Shown here: positions 8,808-17,550 of the stretch, piece after piece
Layout of the letters: the number at the start of each line of letters is the position of its first letter
Position numbering within the stretch: position 1 is the stretch's first letter
Assembly (NCBI RefSeq): GCF_023264675.1
Contig: NZ_JAHFVG010000007.1
Span: 1-64,000 of the forward strand
Direction: 5' to 3'
Source of the DNA: Rhodococcus sp. (in: high G+C Gram-positive bacteria)
GTDB lineage: Bacteria; Actinomycetota; Actinomycetes; Mycobacteriales; Mycobacteriaceae
Length of the DNA: 64,000 nt
Notes under the pieces: model-generated
Databases searched by the model: none
Told to the model about the DNA's origin: nothing
The model's input: the letters and a program-made list of their open reading frames with translations, nothing else
Made by a program: the position numbers and the translations under genes

Positions 8808-9623
8808 CTACGTACCCGAAAACTCCGGCGCCCGTTTCTCGCCGAACGCCCGCGGCCCTTCCTTCGCATCCTTGCTCTTGAACACCGCAACTCCGAGTTC
8901 GGCGTCGATCTTGAACGCGTCAACCTCGTGCATACCCTCCGTGTCGCGGATGGTCTTCAAGATGGCCTGCACTGCGAGGGGTCCGTTCGCGGCGATCAGG
9001 TCGGCGAGCTCGAGCGCCTTGGTCAGCGCCTGCCCGTCGGGAACGACGTGCCCGATCAGGCCGACCTCCTTGGCTTCGGCGGCGCGAATGTGTCTGCCGG
9101 TCAACAGGATATCGGCGGCAATGGTGTACGGAATCTGGCGGACGAGGCGTACCGCTGATCCGCCGAGAGGGAACAGGCCCCACTTAGCCTCGGACACACC
9201 GAACTTCGCACTTTCGCCGGCGACGCGGATGTCGGTGCCCTGCAGGATCTCGGTACCGCCTGCGATCGCGGGACCCTCGACGGCGGCGATGAGAGGTTTG
9301 GTCAGCCTGCGACCCTTGAGCAGTGCTTCGATCTTCGACATATCCCAGCCTCCGGAGGAGAAACTGTCTCCGGGGTGGGTGGTCGCCATCGTTTTGAGGT
9401 CTGCACCTGCACAGAATGCGCCGCCTGCTCCGGTGAGGATCGCGACGCGGATGTCGGGATCGGAGTCGACGCGGTCCCAGGCGTCGCGCATGATCGCCAT
9501 CATCTCGCCGGACAGCGCGTTGCGTGCCTCGGGTCGGTTCATCGTGACGATCAGAACGTGGCCACGTTTCTCGACGAGTGCATGGGCCGATTCCGCCCTG
9601 ATCTCCTGTGTATTGGACGACAC
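8808..9623 (-). CDS. echA19: Enoyl-CoA hydratase, EchA19-like (steroid catabolism)
   Basis: Crotonase-fold hydratase of 271 aa, expected to hydrate steroid side-chain enoyl-CoA esters. Family blocks are visible: [25 protein letters not shown] (oxyanion hole), [17 protein letters not shown] and the tail [13 protein letters not shown]. The sequence closely follows mycobacterial EchA19 (Rv3516 as remembered), and its divergent partner is FadD19, as in Mycobacterium. The start is GTG 9623 with a GGAG site upstream. The 77-bp divergent gap contains one KstR-like box, so regulation by sterol metabolites through KstR is likely. Confidence 0.88.
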   Translation of the reverse strand: MSSNTQEIRAESAHALVEKRGHVLIVTMNRPEARNALSGEMMAIMRDAWDRVDSDPDIRVAILTGAGGAFCAGADLKTMATTHPGDSFSSGGWDMSKIEALLKGRRLTKPLIAAVEGPAIAGGTEILQGTDIRVAGESAKFGVSEAKWGLFPLGGSAVRLVRQIPYTIAADILLTGRHIRAAEAKEVGLIGHVVPDGQALTKALELADLIAANGPLAVQAILKTIRDTEGMHEVDAFKIDAELGVAVFKSKDAKEGPRAFGEKRAPEFSGT

Positions 9624-9676
9624 TGATGATCTCCACTCTGTGTGACTGGGGTCTCATATTGGCTATTGCCAGAAAC

Positions 9677-9690
9677 GATAACACGTTCTA
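9677..9690. promoter_or_regulatory. KstR-like operator, echA19/fadD19 promoter
   Basis: GATAACACGTTCTA matches the KstR consensus TnnAACnnGTTnnA at all positions except the first base. It lies 10 bp before the chosen fadD19 start and about 55 bp before echA19, so one box may serve both divergent genes. Confidence 0.7.
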
Positions 9691-9700
9691 CTTTTGTCTC

Positions 9701-11335
9701 GTGGCCTTGAATATCGCAGACCTTGTGGAGCATGCAATCGACCTGGTTCCCGACCGGGTGGCGCTGGTGTGTGGGGATCGTGAGATCACCTACGCGCAGA
9801 TGGAGGATCGGACCAACAGGCTGGCTCATTACCTGCAGAAACAGGGAGTGAAGCCCGGAGACAAGGTGGGTGTCTACAGCCGCAACGGCATCGAGACGAT
9901 CGAGTCGATGATCGCAGTGTTCAAGCTTCGCGCCGTGGTCGTCAACGTCAACTACCGCTATGTCGAGAACGAGTTACAGTACATCTTCCTGAATTCGGAC
10001 ATGGTCGCCCTGATTCACGAGGAGCGATACTCCGACAAGGTCGCGGCAGTACTGCCGACCTGCCCGCTGCTGAGCACCACGGTGGTGATCGACGGGACTG
10101 CAGACCAGGTGTCCTACGAGGCCGCTCTCGCCGAATCCTCGCCTGAGCGCGACTTCGGCGAGCGCAGTCCCGACGACATCTACATGCTCTATACCGGCGG
10201 CACCACCGGAAGTCCCAAAGGCGTGATGTGGCGACACGAGGACGTCTGGCGCGTACTCGGCGGCGGCATCAACTTCATGACCGGTGAATACCTCGACGGC
10301 GAGTGGGATCTGGCGAAGATGGGGGCGGAGAACCCCGTCATGACGCGGATGCCGATTCCGCCGATGATTCACGGCGGCGCACAATGGGCCACGTTCCAGA
10401 GCTTGTTCGGCGGCGGAAAGACGGTGCTGCACCCGGACTTCGACGGCCATGCCATCTGGCAGCTCATCGACCGACACGGCGTCAACCTCATCTTCATCAC
10501 CGGCGACGCGATGGCGCGCCCCATGCTCGACGCACTCATCGAGGGCAAGCCGGACGGCACCCCTTACGACCTCTCGACGCTCTACCTGATGGCCAGCAGT
10601 GCTGCGTTGTTCTCGCCGAGCATCAAGGAGAAGTTCCTCGAACTGTTGCCGAACAGGATGCTGACCGACTCGATCGGATCCTCGGAAACGGGTTTCGGCG
10701 GACTCAGCATCGTGGCGAAGGGAACCGAGCACACCGGCGGACCCCGAGTGAAGATCGACGCGTCCACCTCCGTCCTCGGTGCCGACGGACATCCGGTCGA
10801 ACCAGGTTCGGGTAGAACAGGTTTGCTCGCTCGTCGCGGTCATATTCCGATCGGTTACTACAAGGACGAGGCAAAGACGGCGGCGACGTTCAAGGAGATT
10901 CACGGCGTCCGGTATTCCATTCCCGGCGACTACGCGCAGGTCGAGGCCGACGGTTCGGTCACGATGCTGGGGCGTGGATCCGTCTCCATCAATACCGGCG
11001 GTGAGAAGGTCTTTCCGGAAGAGGTCGAGGGCGCTCTCAAGTCCCATCCCGAAGTCTTCGACGCCATCGTCGTCGGCGTTCCCGACGAGCGTCTCGGACA
11101 CAAGGTGGCTGCGGTGGTGCAGGCGCGAAGCGGCGACCGGCCGACGCTCGCCGAACTCGACGCCTGCGCGCGCAAAGAGATTGCAGGATACAAGGTTCCG
11201 CGCGCGGTGTGGTTCGTCGACGAGATCAAACGTTCTCCGGCGGGCAAACCGGACTACCGATGGGCCGTTGCGCAAACCGAAACCCGAGCGGCCGACGAGA
11301 ACAACGTCGCGCACTTGTCCGACAAGGTCCGCTGA
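9701..11335 (+). CDS. fadD19: Steroid-24-oyl-CoA synthetase FadD19
   Basis: AMP-forming acyl-CoA synthetase that activates C8 or longer sterol side chains. GTG 9701 is preferred because the homologous N-terminus (VALNIADLVEHAIDLVPDRVAL) begins there and the KstR-like box lies directly upstream; the frame stays open to 9608. The 544 aa contain the P-loop YTGGTTGSPKGVMW, the adenylate-binding SIGSSETGFGG, the hinge and ATP motifs (PGDYAQVEADGSVTMLGRGSVSINTGGEKVFPEEVE region) and the C-terminal lysine in RSPAGKPDYRW. Similarity to mycobacterial FadD19 is extensive. Its stop overlaps the next start (ATGA), suggesting cotranscription. Confidence 0.92.
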   Translation: MALNIADLVEHAIDLVPDRVALVCGDREITYAQMEDRTNRLAHYLQKQGVKPGDKVGVYSRNGIETIESMIAVFKLRAVVVNVNYRYVENELQYIFLNSDMVALIHEERYSDKVAAVLPTCPLLSTTVVIDGTADQVSYEAALAESSPERDFGERSPDDIYMLYTGGTTGSPKGVMWRHEDVWRVLGGGINFMTGEYLDGEWDLAKMGAENPVMTRMPIPPMIHGGAQWATFQSLFGGGKTVLHPDFDGHAIWQLIDRHGVNLIFITGDAMARPMLDALIEGKPDGTPYDLSTLYLMASSAALFSPSIKEKFLELLPNRMLTDSIGSSETGFGGLSIVAKGTEHTGGPRVKIDASTSVLGADGHPVEPGSGRTGLLARRGHIPIGYYKDEAKTAATFKEIHGVRYSIPGDYAQVEADGSVTMLGRGSVSINTGGEKVFPEEVEGALKSHPEVFDAIVVGVPDERLGHKVAAVVQARSGDRPTLAELDACARKEIAGYKVPRAVWFVDEIKRSPAGKPDYRWAVAQTETRAADENNVAHLSDKVR

Positions 11336-12450
11336 TGAAGACCGAGCTCGCCGAGACATTCGGCATCGAGTATCCGATCTTCGGGTTCACTCCGTCCGAG
11401 CACGTTGCCGCGGCGATCAGCCGCGCCGGCGGGCTCGGGGTTCTGGGATGCGTCCGGTTCAACGACGCCGACGAACTCGATGCAGTGCTGACCTGGATGG
11501 ACGAGAACACCGACGGTAAGCCGTACGGCGTGGACATCGTGATGCCCGCGAAAGTTCCGAAAGAAGGCGCATCGGTCGATCTGAGCGAGCTCATTCCGGC
11601 GGAGCATCGTGTTTTCATCGATCGCACGCTCGATCAGCTGGGTGTCCCGCCGCTGGACGACGATGCGGCACGCAACGAGGGTGTGCTCGGCTGGTTGCAC
11701 TCGATCGCGCGGTCGCACGTCGATGTCGCACTGCGTCACCGCATCGCCTTGATCGCCAACGCGTTGGGTTCGCCGCCGAACGATGTCATCGAGCAGGCGC
11801 ATGGTCACGATGTTCCTGTGGCGGCGCTGGCAGGGACCGCGACGCATGCGCGTCGGCACGTCGAGAACGGCGTCGACATCGTGATCGCGCAGGGTTACGA
11901 GGCGGGCGGTCATACCGGCGAGATCGGATCGATGGTGCTACTGCCGGAGATCGTCGACGCGGTGGCCGGCGCGGCGACGGTGCTCGGTGCCGGAGGTATC
12001 GGAAGCGGCCGTCAGGTCGCCGCGGCGCTCGCGCTCGGTGCAGACGGTGTGTGGATGGGGTCGACGTGGCTCACGGCGGCGGAGTACAAGCTCGGCGCAC
12101 GCCACGACGGCAAACCGTCGGCGATGCAGGAGGCGTTGCTGTCGGCGACGTCGAGCGACACGGTGCGTACGCGCATCTATTCCGGCAAGCCTGCGCGGCT
12201 GCTCAAGACCAAGTGGACGGACGCCTGGAACAATCCCGACGCTCCCGATCCACTACCGATGCCGTTGCAGAACATCCTGGTCAGCGAGGCGCATCAGCGC
12301 ATCGGCAACTCCGACAACCCGGATGTCGTGGCGATGCCCGTCGGCCAGATCGTCGGACGGATGAACGAGATCCGCTCGGTGGCGGACATCGTCGCGGAGC
12401 TCGTGTCCGGGTTCGAAAACGCGGTGAGCAGGCTGGAAGCTATCGACTGA
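11335..12450 (+). CDS. Nitronate monooxygenase / enoyl reductase-like FMN protein
   Basis: TIM-barrel FMN-dependent protein of the 2-nitropropane dioxygenase family, 371 aa. Features: FGIEYPIFGFTPSEH at the N-terminus, the central HDVPVAALAGTATHARRH, the FMN-binding IAQGYEAGGHTGEI and GAGGIGSGRQVAAALALGADGVWMGS. The ATG at 11335 overlaps the fadD19 stop, so it is translationally coupled. It looks like mycobacterial Rv1533-type proteins rather than IpdC. The position suggests a redox step in steroid side-chain degradation, but the substrate is unknown. Confidence 0.8.
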   Translation: MKTELAETFGIEYPIFGFTPSEHVAAAISRAGGLGVLGCVRFNDADELDAVLTWMDENTDGKPYGVDIVMPAKVPKEGASVDLSELIPAEHRVFIDRTLDQLGVPPLDDDAARNEGVLGWLHSIARSHVDVALRHRIALIANALGSPPNDVIEQAHGHDVPVAALAGTATHARRHVENGVDIVIAQGYEAGGHTGEIGSMVLLPEIVDAVAGAATVLGAGGIGSGRQVAAALALGADGVWMGSTWLTAAEYKLGARHDGKPSAMQEALLSATSSDTVRTRIYSGKPARLLKTKWTDAWNNPDAPDPLPMPLQNILVSEAHQRIGNSDNPDVVAMPVGQIVGRMNEIRSVADIVAELVSGFENAVSRLEAID

Positions 12451-12453
12451 CTG

Positions 12454-13374
12454 TCAGCTCGCCTGGGCGACGGCATCCTCGATGCTCACCCGAGTTGCTT
12501 CGGCGCTGACCGGCAGAACCCGAGACTGAACGGGTGAGAGCAGGTATCTGATCGAGAAACGCTTCTTGCGCGGGTCGTACGGCCGGTACACGGCGAACAC
12601 CAGAATGTGCCACCACCAGTGCAGGCGAAGTGCCGTGCGCCTCTGGTCGTTCATGGCGTCGTGTCGTTCGAATGTCCGGATTCCGCATTCGATGTACTCA
12701 CCGAACTCCGACGGCGGCGTCAGTGCGCGGCGCGGCGACAGTTCGACGTTCATGTCGGTCAGCTGCGCGAGCTTGACATCGATCTTGCCGAGGCACAGCG
12801 CCAGATCCAGGTCTTCGTGCAGCTCGGCGTCGGTGCTGAGCAGGGGCTCGACTCGACGCCACGCTGCGCGACGGATCGCCATGTTCGCGCCGTGGAGGTT
12901 GGTGACCTCGCGGCCGCCGCCGATGGTGCCCTTCTTCACATGGCGTCCGAACCACCATGCTTTCAGGCCACGGACCGGCGAGTCGTAGGGCTCGTTGAGG
13001 CCGGTGACGCCGCCCACATGGGCGCCGTCGGCCGAGAAGTAGTCGAGTACAGCACGAGCCCAGCCGGGCTTGACCCTGGTGTCGGCGTCGACCCGCCCCA
13101 GGATGTCGCCCGTCGCGGCGCGAAAGCCGGTGTTGCGTGCGTGAGCGACGCCGGGCGCGCCCTCGGAGATCAGCTTGACCTTGGGATTGCTCTGCATGAA
13201 CGCTTCGACGACAGCGACGGTTCGGTCGGTGGAGTTGTTGTTCACCACGATGATCTCGTGAATGTGGTTGCTCTGGGCGACCAGCGCAGCGAGACACGGG
13301 CCGATGTAGGCCTCTTCGTTGTAGGCGGGAACCACCACGGAAAGGGACTTCGCACTCGTAACGGATGCTGGCAC
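12454..13374 (-). CDS. Family 2 glycosyltransferase
   Basis: A 306-aa GT-A fold enzyme that would transfer a sugar from a nucleotide donor to a cell-envelope acceptor. The N-terminal domain has LSVVVPAYNEEAYIGPCL, VNNNSTDRT and the metal-binding segment GRVDADTRV (DAD). The acceptor region has LHGANMAIRRAAW and HEDLDLAL. A hydrophobic stretch (LRLHWWWHILVFAVY, about 248-262) may be a membrane contact. It is convergent with the preceding gene with only 3 bp between them. No steroid link is evident; it belongs to the block that interrupts the catabolic genes. Confidence 0.85.
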   Translation of the reverse strand: MPASVTSAKSLSVVVPAYNEEAYIGPCLAALVAQSNHIHEIIVVNNNSTDRTVAVVEAFMQSNPKVKLISEGAPGVAHARNTGFRAATGDILGRVDADTRVKPGWARAVLDYFSADGAHVGGVTGLNEPYDSPVRGLKAWWFGRHVKKGTIGGGREVTNLHGANMAIRRAAWRRVEPLLSTDAELHEDLDLALCLGKIDVKLAQLTDMNVELSPRRALTPPSEFGEYIECGIRTFERHDAMNDQRRTALRLHWWWHILVFAVYRPYDPRKKRFSIRYLLSPVQSRVLPVSAEATRVSIEDAVAQAS

Positions 13375-13624
13375 GATACATAAGGTTAGCGGTCCATACG
13401 GTGGGCGTCGAATCGAAAAGCATTGCTGGACAATTGAACCTGTGAATTTCCCGCTACCGGAGGGTCAACGGGTGGTTACGGTTTGTTTTCGGCGCTCATC
13501 GGCGTCGGGCGGTCGGACTGCATGGAGGGAACTGACCGATGCCCCGGTTGTGCGCCGAGGCGCCCGGAACGGAGGCTAGGGTGGACGCGCACCAGTCGAA
13601 AAATGTGTCGAACAGGAGAAAGCA

Positions 13625-13846
13625 GTGGCTTCCGAGATCGCAGTAGGCGACCTGGTTCAAGCAGGTGGCCACGCCGGGCCGTGGAAGGTACTGGAGATCC
13701 GGCAAGGACTCGCGCTGCTCGAGCATCATGCCGGTCACCGTCTGTCCGTCCGCACGACGACGCTGTCCGTGGTGCGCAAAGCGTCGGCGACCCCGGCTGC
13801 GTCGCCGATCGCCGACGAACCCGAGTCACCCACACTGTTCGACTGA
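13625..13846 (+). CDS. Small conserved-looking hypothetical protein, 73 aa
   Basis: A short protein that I do not recognise. The GTG start at 13625 follows a good AGGAGAAA site 4-12 bases upstream. The N-terminal 50 residues (VGDLVQAGGHAGPWKVLEIRQG then ALLEHHAGHRLSVR) alternate in a way that suggests a small beta-barrel or SH3-like domain. The C-terminal 20 residues are Pro/Ala/Glu-rich and end in TLFD. It is convergent with rsgA, 20 bp away. Codon use looks like the neighbours. Confidence 0.6.
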   Translation: MASEIAVGDLVQAGGHAGPWKVLEIRQGLALLEHHAGHRLSVRTTTLSVVRKASATPAASPIADEPESPTLFD

Positions 13847-13866
13847 CGACTGGACGCCGCGATACA

Positions 13867-14859
13867 TCATTGCTTGTACATCCGGCGCTGCAGTTTTGCC
13901 AGTTGCTTGGCCTCGCGCAGCCGGGTTCGATTCGCCTGGACGTCGTGTCGGGATGTCGACCAAGCGTTTTCGCGTTGCAACTTCCGGTAACGCGCGATTC
14001 TGCCCGGATCGACTCCTTCTCTCACGGCGCACCCAGGTTCCTCGGCATGGTTGCAGTCGTTGAATCTGCACCCGGTGGACAACTCCTCGATGTCGGAAAA
14101 TGCCTGCTGCAGTCCGCTTTCCGAGGACACGATGCCAACCGAGCGCAACCCAGGGGTGTCGATCAACGTCGTGCCGTGTGTCGGCAGCGGAATCAACTCG
14201 CGCCGTACCGTCGTGTGCTTACCTTTGGCGTCGGCGAGTCGGACGTCGCCGGTGAGAAGGCTCGTCGAACCGGTAAGTGCATTTCCGAGGGTGGACTTGC
14301 CCGATCCCGACGGGCCGAGCAACACGACGGTGCCGACGAGATGCTCCGCGAGTGAGATCAGTCCAGCGCCGTCCTGGGCGCTGACGGACATCACGTCCAC
14401 GCCGGGTGCGGCGCCGCGCACGGCTGCGACCCGTCCCGGTATGTCGAATGCTCTGTCGCACTTGGTGACAACGACGAGCGGCGTCGCTCCGCTGTCCCAG
14501 GCCAGGGCGAGATACCGCTCGATGCGCCCGAGGTCGAGGGTAGTGTCCGCGGCGACGGTCACCACCGCCGTGTCGACATTGGCCGCGAGGACCTGGGTAT
14601 CGGACGTGGTGCCCGCCGAGGCCCGCACGACGGCGGTGCGACGCGGAAGCAGTGCGGCGACATCGCCGTCGGCCAGGGCGAGCCAGTCGCCGGTGCACAC
14701 TCCGAGCCGTCCGGTGCGCACCCTCGTCGGGCCGTGCTCGGTGACGACGTCACTCGTGCCGCGATCGACACCGATCACGCGAGCGGGGTCGCGAAGTGGA
14801 TGGGTGGAGCGAAAGATGTTCTGCCAGTAGGAGTCGTATCCGTAAGTGCCGAGAGACAT
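13867..14859 (-). CDS. rsgA: Small-subunit ribosome biogenesis GTPase RsgA
   Basis: Circularly permuted GTPase that helps late 30S maturation. The 330-aa protein has the OB-fold N-terminus (about 35-100), then G4 (VVTKCDRAF), G1 P-loop (GPSGSGKSTLGNAL), G3 (DTPGLR) in the permuted order diagnostic of the family, and the C-terminal zinc knuckle CRFNDCNHAEEPGC. Normal length. The end is rich in Arg/Lys (REAKQLAKLQRRMYKQ), consistent with rRNA contact. It is monocistronic between the small gene and fadD17. Confidence 0.93.
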   Translation of the reverse strand: MSLGTYGYDSYWQNIFRSTHPLRDPARVIGVDRGTSDVVTEHGPTRVRTGRLGVCTGDWLALADGDVAALLPRRTAVVRASAGTTSDTQVLAANVDTAVVTVAADTTLDLGRIERYLALAWDSGATPLVVVTKCDRAFDIPGRVAAVRGAAPGVDVMSVSAQDGAGLISLAEHLVGTVVLLGPSGSGKSTLGNALTGSTSLLTGDVRLADAKGKHTTVRRELIPLPTHGTTLIDTPGLRSVGIVSSESGLQQAFSDIEELSTGCRFNDCNHAEEPGCAVREGVDPGRIARYRKLQRENAWSTSRHDVQANRTRLREAKQLAKLQRRMYKQ

Positions 14860-14997
14860 GATGGGGAAGCCCTTCGAGGGGGCCGACCCGCAGACGTGGG
14901 TCAGCCGAGGAAAACGGAGGATGAGGTAACCGTGTGCACAACGACCATGGTGTCCTCCTCGTATCCCGTCTCGAACGTCTCGACCGACCCCACGAAA

Positions 14998-16500
14998 CTA
15001 GCAGCGGCGAGTGCCGGTGCCAACCGATTTATCGAACGGCTCGAATGCCTCACCGCGAGCAGGCGAGCACCACACCGGATCGTCGGTGCGCCAGCTCTCG
15101 TATTGCAGCTCACGTGCCAGCACTTTGTGAGTCGCGGTGCGAGGCAGTGCGGCGCACAGTCGGATGAGCCGGGGGTATGCCCGCGAGGACAGATCGGGCT
15201 GATCCGCCAGAAAGGTCGCAAGTTCGGTGATGTCGAGTTCGGGGGCGACGATCGCGGCCATCACTCGATCACCCGGCCCGTCCGTCGGAACGCCGTACAC
15301 GCACGCCGCGTCGATAGCGTGATGCCGCAGCAGTATTCGTTCGATCGGCGCTGCCGCAAGGTTTTCACCGTCGACTCGCATCCATCCTGACGTCCGTCCG
15401 GCGAAGTACGCATAGCCGTCGGTGTCGCGGTAGGCGAGATCGCCGCTGAAGTACATGCCGTCGCGCATACGGTCGGAATCGGCGCGCTGATTGTCGTAGT
15501 ACCCGCAGAACATGCCGGGACCGGAGGCGTTCACCAGTTCGCCGACGACGCCGCACGCACATTCGCGGCCGTCGGCGTCGAGAATCATCACCCCTGCCGG
15601 TAGTGGGCCCAGTGCGTCCGCCGGCGTGTCCGGTGTCCGTGCGATCGAGATTCCGCCCTCCGAGGATCCGAAGCCGTCGACGACATGGACGTCGAACCGT
15701 CGGGCGAATTCCGTTGCAGCGCCTGGTGTCGCTTCGTTTCCGTACACGACACGGAGCGGATTGTCGGTGTCGTCGGATGACGCAGGCGTCGCGAGAACGT
15801 AGGACAGCGGCGTTCCGACGTAGTTCGCGTAGGTCGCGTCGAATCGGCGAACATCGGACAAGAATCCCGACGCCGAAAACTTCCGTCGCAGAGCCAGGTT
15901 TGCACCGGAAGCCACGGCCACCGCCCACCCCGCCATGATGGCGTTGGAGTGGAACAGCGGCATCGAGACGTAGACGGTGTCCGCGGGGCCGAGGCCGAAT
16001 CGCTCGGCGAGCATGATCCCGGGAGTGACTACCTTGCTGTGCGTGCAGCGCACTGCTTTCGGATCGCCGCTCGTTCCGGAGGTGAAGACGAGTGCGAACA
16101 GATCGAGGGGGTGGATGCCCTGACCACCGTCGATGCCGGTCAGCTCGCCGACATCGAGTCCGTCGATCAGGTGTCGGTGCGCGTCGTCGGTGAAGACCAT
16201 CTGGCAGTCCGTTCGACGTGCATCCTGCTCCAGCTCCGGCGCGGATCGCGTCGAGTTCAGACATACCGCGACGAATCCGCCGAGCGCGGCGGCGCCGAGA
16301 AGGTAGGAGAACTCGGGGACGTTGTCGAGCAGGATGCCCACGTGTGGCGGTGAGTCCGGGTCGAGCATCGCGCCGATACGCTCCGCCCAGGACAACGAGA
16401 TCCGAACGTGCTCCGCCCACGTCACCCGCCGGTCCTCGAACAGCAGTGCCGTTGCGGTGTCCTCGCTGCGGGCAAGGAGAAGGTCGGCGATCGTCTGCAT
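14998..16500 (-). CDS. fadD17: Acyl-CoA synthetase FadD17-like (steroid side chain)
   Basis: AMP-forming CoA ligase of 500 aa, expected to activate C3-C5 steroid side-chain acids. Motifs: P-loop VFTSGTSGDPKAVRCTH, adenylate motif DGFGSSEGG, YFSGDLAYRDTDGYAYFAGR and the hinge WMRVDGENLAAAPIE. The C-terminal catalytic Lys is probably in RTATHKVLAREL. The ATG at 16500 overlaps the stop of fadE27 (ATGA), so the order fadE26-fadE27-fadD17 is one operon, as in Mycobacterium. The tail after VWCSPARGEAFEPF looks unconserved. Confidence 0.85.
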   Translation of the reverse strand: MQTIADLLLARSEDTATALLFEDRRVTWAEHVRISLSWAERIGAMLDPDSPPHVGILLDNVPEFSYLLGAAALGGFVAVCLNSTRSAPELEQDARRTDCQMVFTDDAHRHLIDGLDVGELTGIDGGQGIHPLDLFALVFTSGTSGDPKAVRCTHSKVVTPGIMLAERFGLGPADTVYVSMPLFHSNAIMAGWAVAVASGANLALRRKFSASGFLSDVRRFDATYANYVGTPLSYVLATPASSDDTDNPLRVVYGNEATPGAATEFARRFDVHVVDGFGSSEGGISIARTPDTPADALGPLPAGVMILDADGRECACGVVGELVNASGPGMFCGYYDNQRADSDRMRDGMYFSGDLAYRDTDGYAYFAGRTSGWMRVDGENLAAAPIERILLRHHAIDAACVYGVPTDGPGDRVMAAIVAPELDITELATFLADQPDLSSRAYPRLIRLCAALPRTATHKVLARELQYESWRTDDPVWCSPARGEAFEPFDKSVGTGTRRC

Positions 16501-17534
16501 CAGGCAGGAACGGCAGCCAGTGACGCGCCGAGACGACGGAGCTGGGCGGTGGCGCCGCCGTAGGCGAATTCGGCGCGCTTCGCGGCGAGGAAGTAGCGGT
16601 GAACGGGATGGTCACGATCGAGTCCGACGCCGCCGTGAACGTGCACGAGGGTGTGCGCAACCCGATGACCTGCGTCGGCCGCCCAGAACTTCGCGACGGC
16701 GATCTCCTCGTCTGCGTTCCGGCCCGCCGACAGCGCCCAGGCGGCCTTCCACAGCGTCAACCGGGCGCCCTTGACGTCGATGTAGGCATCGGCCAGGCGT
16801 TGGGCGACGGCCTGGAAGCTGCCGATCGGTTTGCCGAACTGAACGCGTTCGCGCGCGTACTCGGCGGTGACCCTGAGCGACTCCTCCAACACCCCGAGCT
16901 GGTAGGCACACGTACCGAGAGTCGCTCTGGCGGCAATGGATCGGGCGGAGACGTCGCGTCGCCGATTCTCGTCGACCGTCACCGAATCGAGGTGCACGAC
17001 GCCGATGCTGCGGTTGTCGACCGCGGATTGTGCAACTACGCCCACCTGGGCCGACTCGAGCAGGAAGATGCCCTCGCCGGTGGCGACGAGGAAGCCGTCG
17101 GCGATGGGGGCGTGGTCGACGCCGGATTTCGTTCCCGTCAGCACCCAGTCGCTCCCGGCGCGAACGGCATCCACGGGTGGGTCGAGCTGGTCTTCGTCGT
17201 CGAGTGCGAGGGTCAGGATTCTCGAACTCTCCGCGCTCTCGCCCGTCGCCCACGCGGCCGTGGTCGAGGAAACGAACGGGACTGCGGCCAGGCCGCGGCC
17301 GAGTTCGACGGCGATCGAGACCCATTCGAGAATGCCGAAGCCGTCCCCGCCGACCGATTCCGGCATGGTCGCCGAGATCAGTCCGCTCGCGATCAACGAG
17401 TCCCACAGCCGGCGATCGAAGTTCGACGGATCCGAATCGAGTTGTCGCTGAGTCTCGTTCGTACTGTGTTTGGCGACGATGTCGCGCGTGAGCCCGGCGA
17501 GATCACGCTGGGCTTCCGTCGTCGTGAAATCCAT
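16500..17534 (-). CDS. fadE27: Acyl-CoA dehydrogenase subunit FadE27-like (ChsE5)
   Basis: FAD-dependent acyl-CoA dehydrogenase-fold subunit, 344 aa. In mycobacteria FadE26 and FadE27 form an alpha2beta2 enzyme (ChsE4-ChsE5) that desaturates steroid side-chain acyl-CoAs, with the catalytic Glu in the partner. Visible features: MDFTTTEAQRDLAGL, PESVGGDGFGILEW, RVQFGKPIGSFQAVAQRLAD and VHGGVGLDRDHPVHRYF. The shortened middle domain is typical of these half-active subunits. It begins 16 bp after fadE26 and overlaps fadD17. Confidence 0.85.
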   Translation of the reverse strand: MDFTTTEAQRDLAGLTRDIVAKHSTNETQRQLDSDPSNFDRRLWDSLIASGLISATMPESVGGDGFGILEWVSIAVELGRGLAAVPFVSSTTAAWATGESAESSRILTLALDDEDQLDPPVDAVRAGSDWVLTGTKSGVDHAPIADGFLVATGEGIFLLESAQVGVVAQSAVDNRSIGVVHLDSVTVDENRRRDVSARSIAARATLGTCAYQLGVLEESLRVTAEYARERVQFGKPIGSFQAVAQRLADAYIDVKGARLTLWKAAWALSAGRNADEEIAVAKFWAADAGHRVAHTLVHVHGGVGLDRDHPVHRYFLAAKRAEFAYGGATAQLRRLGASLAAVPA

Positions 17535-17550
17535 GTCTCTCCCTGAGAAG

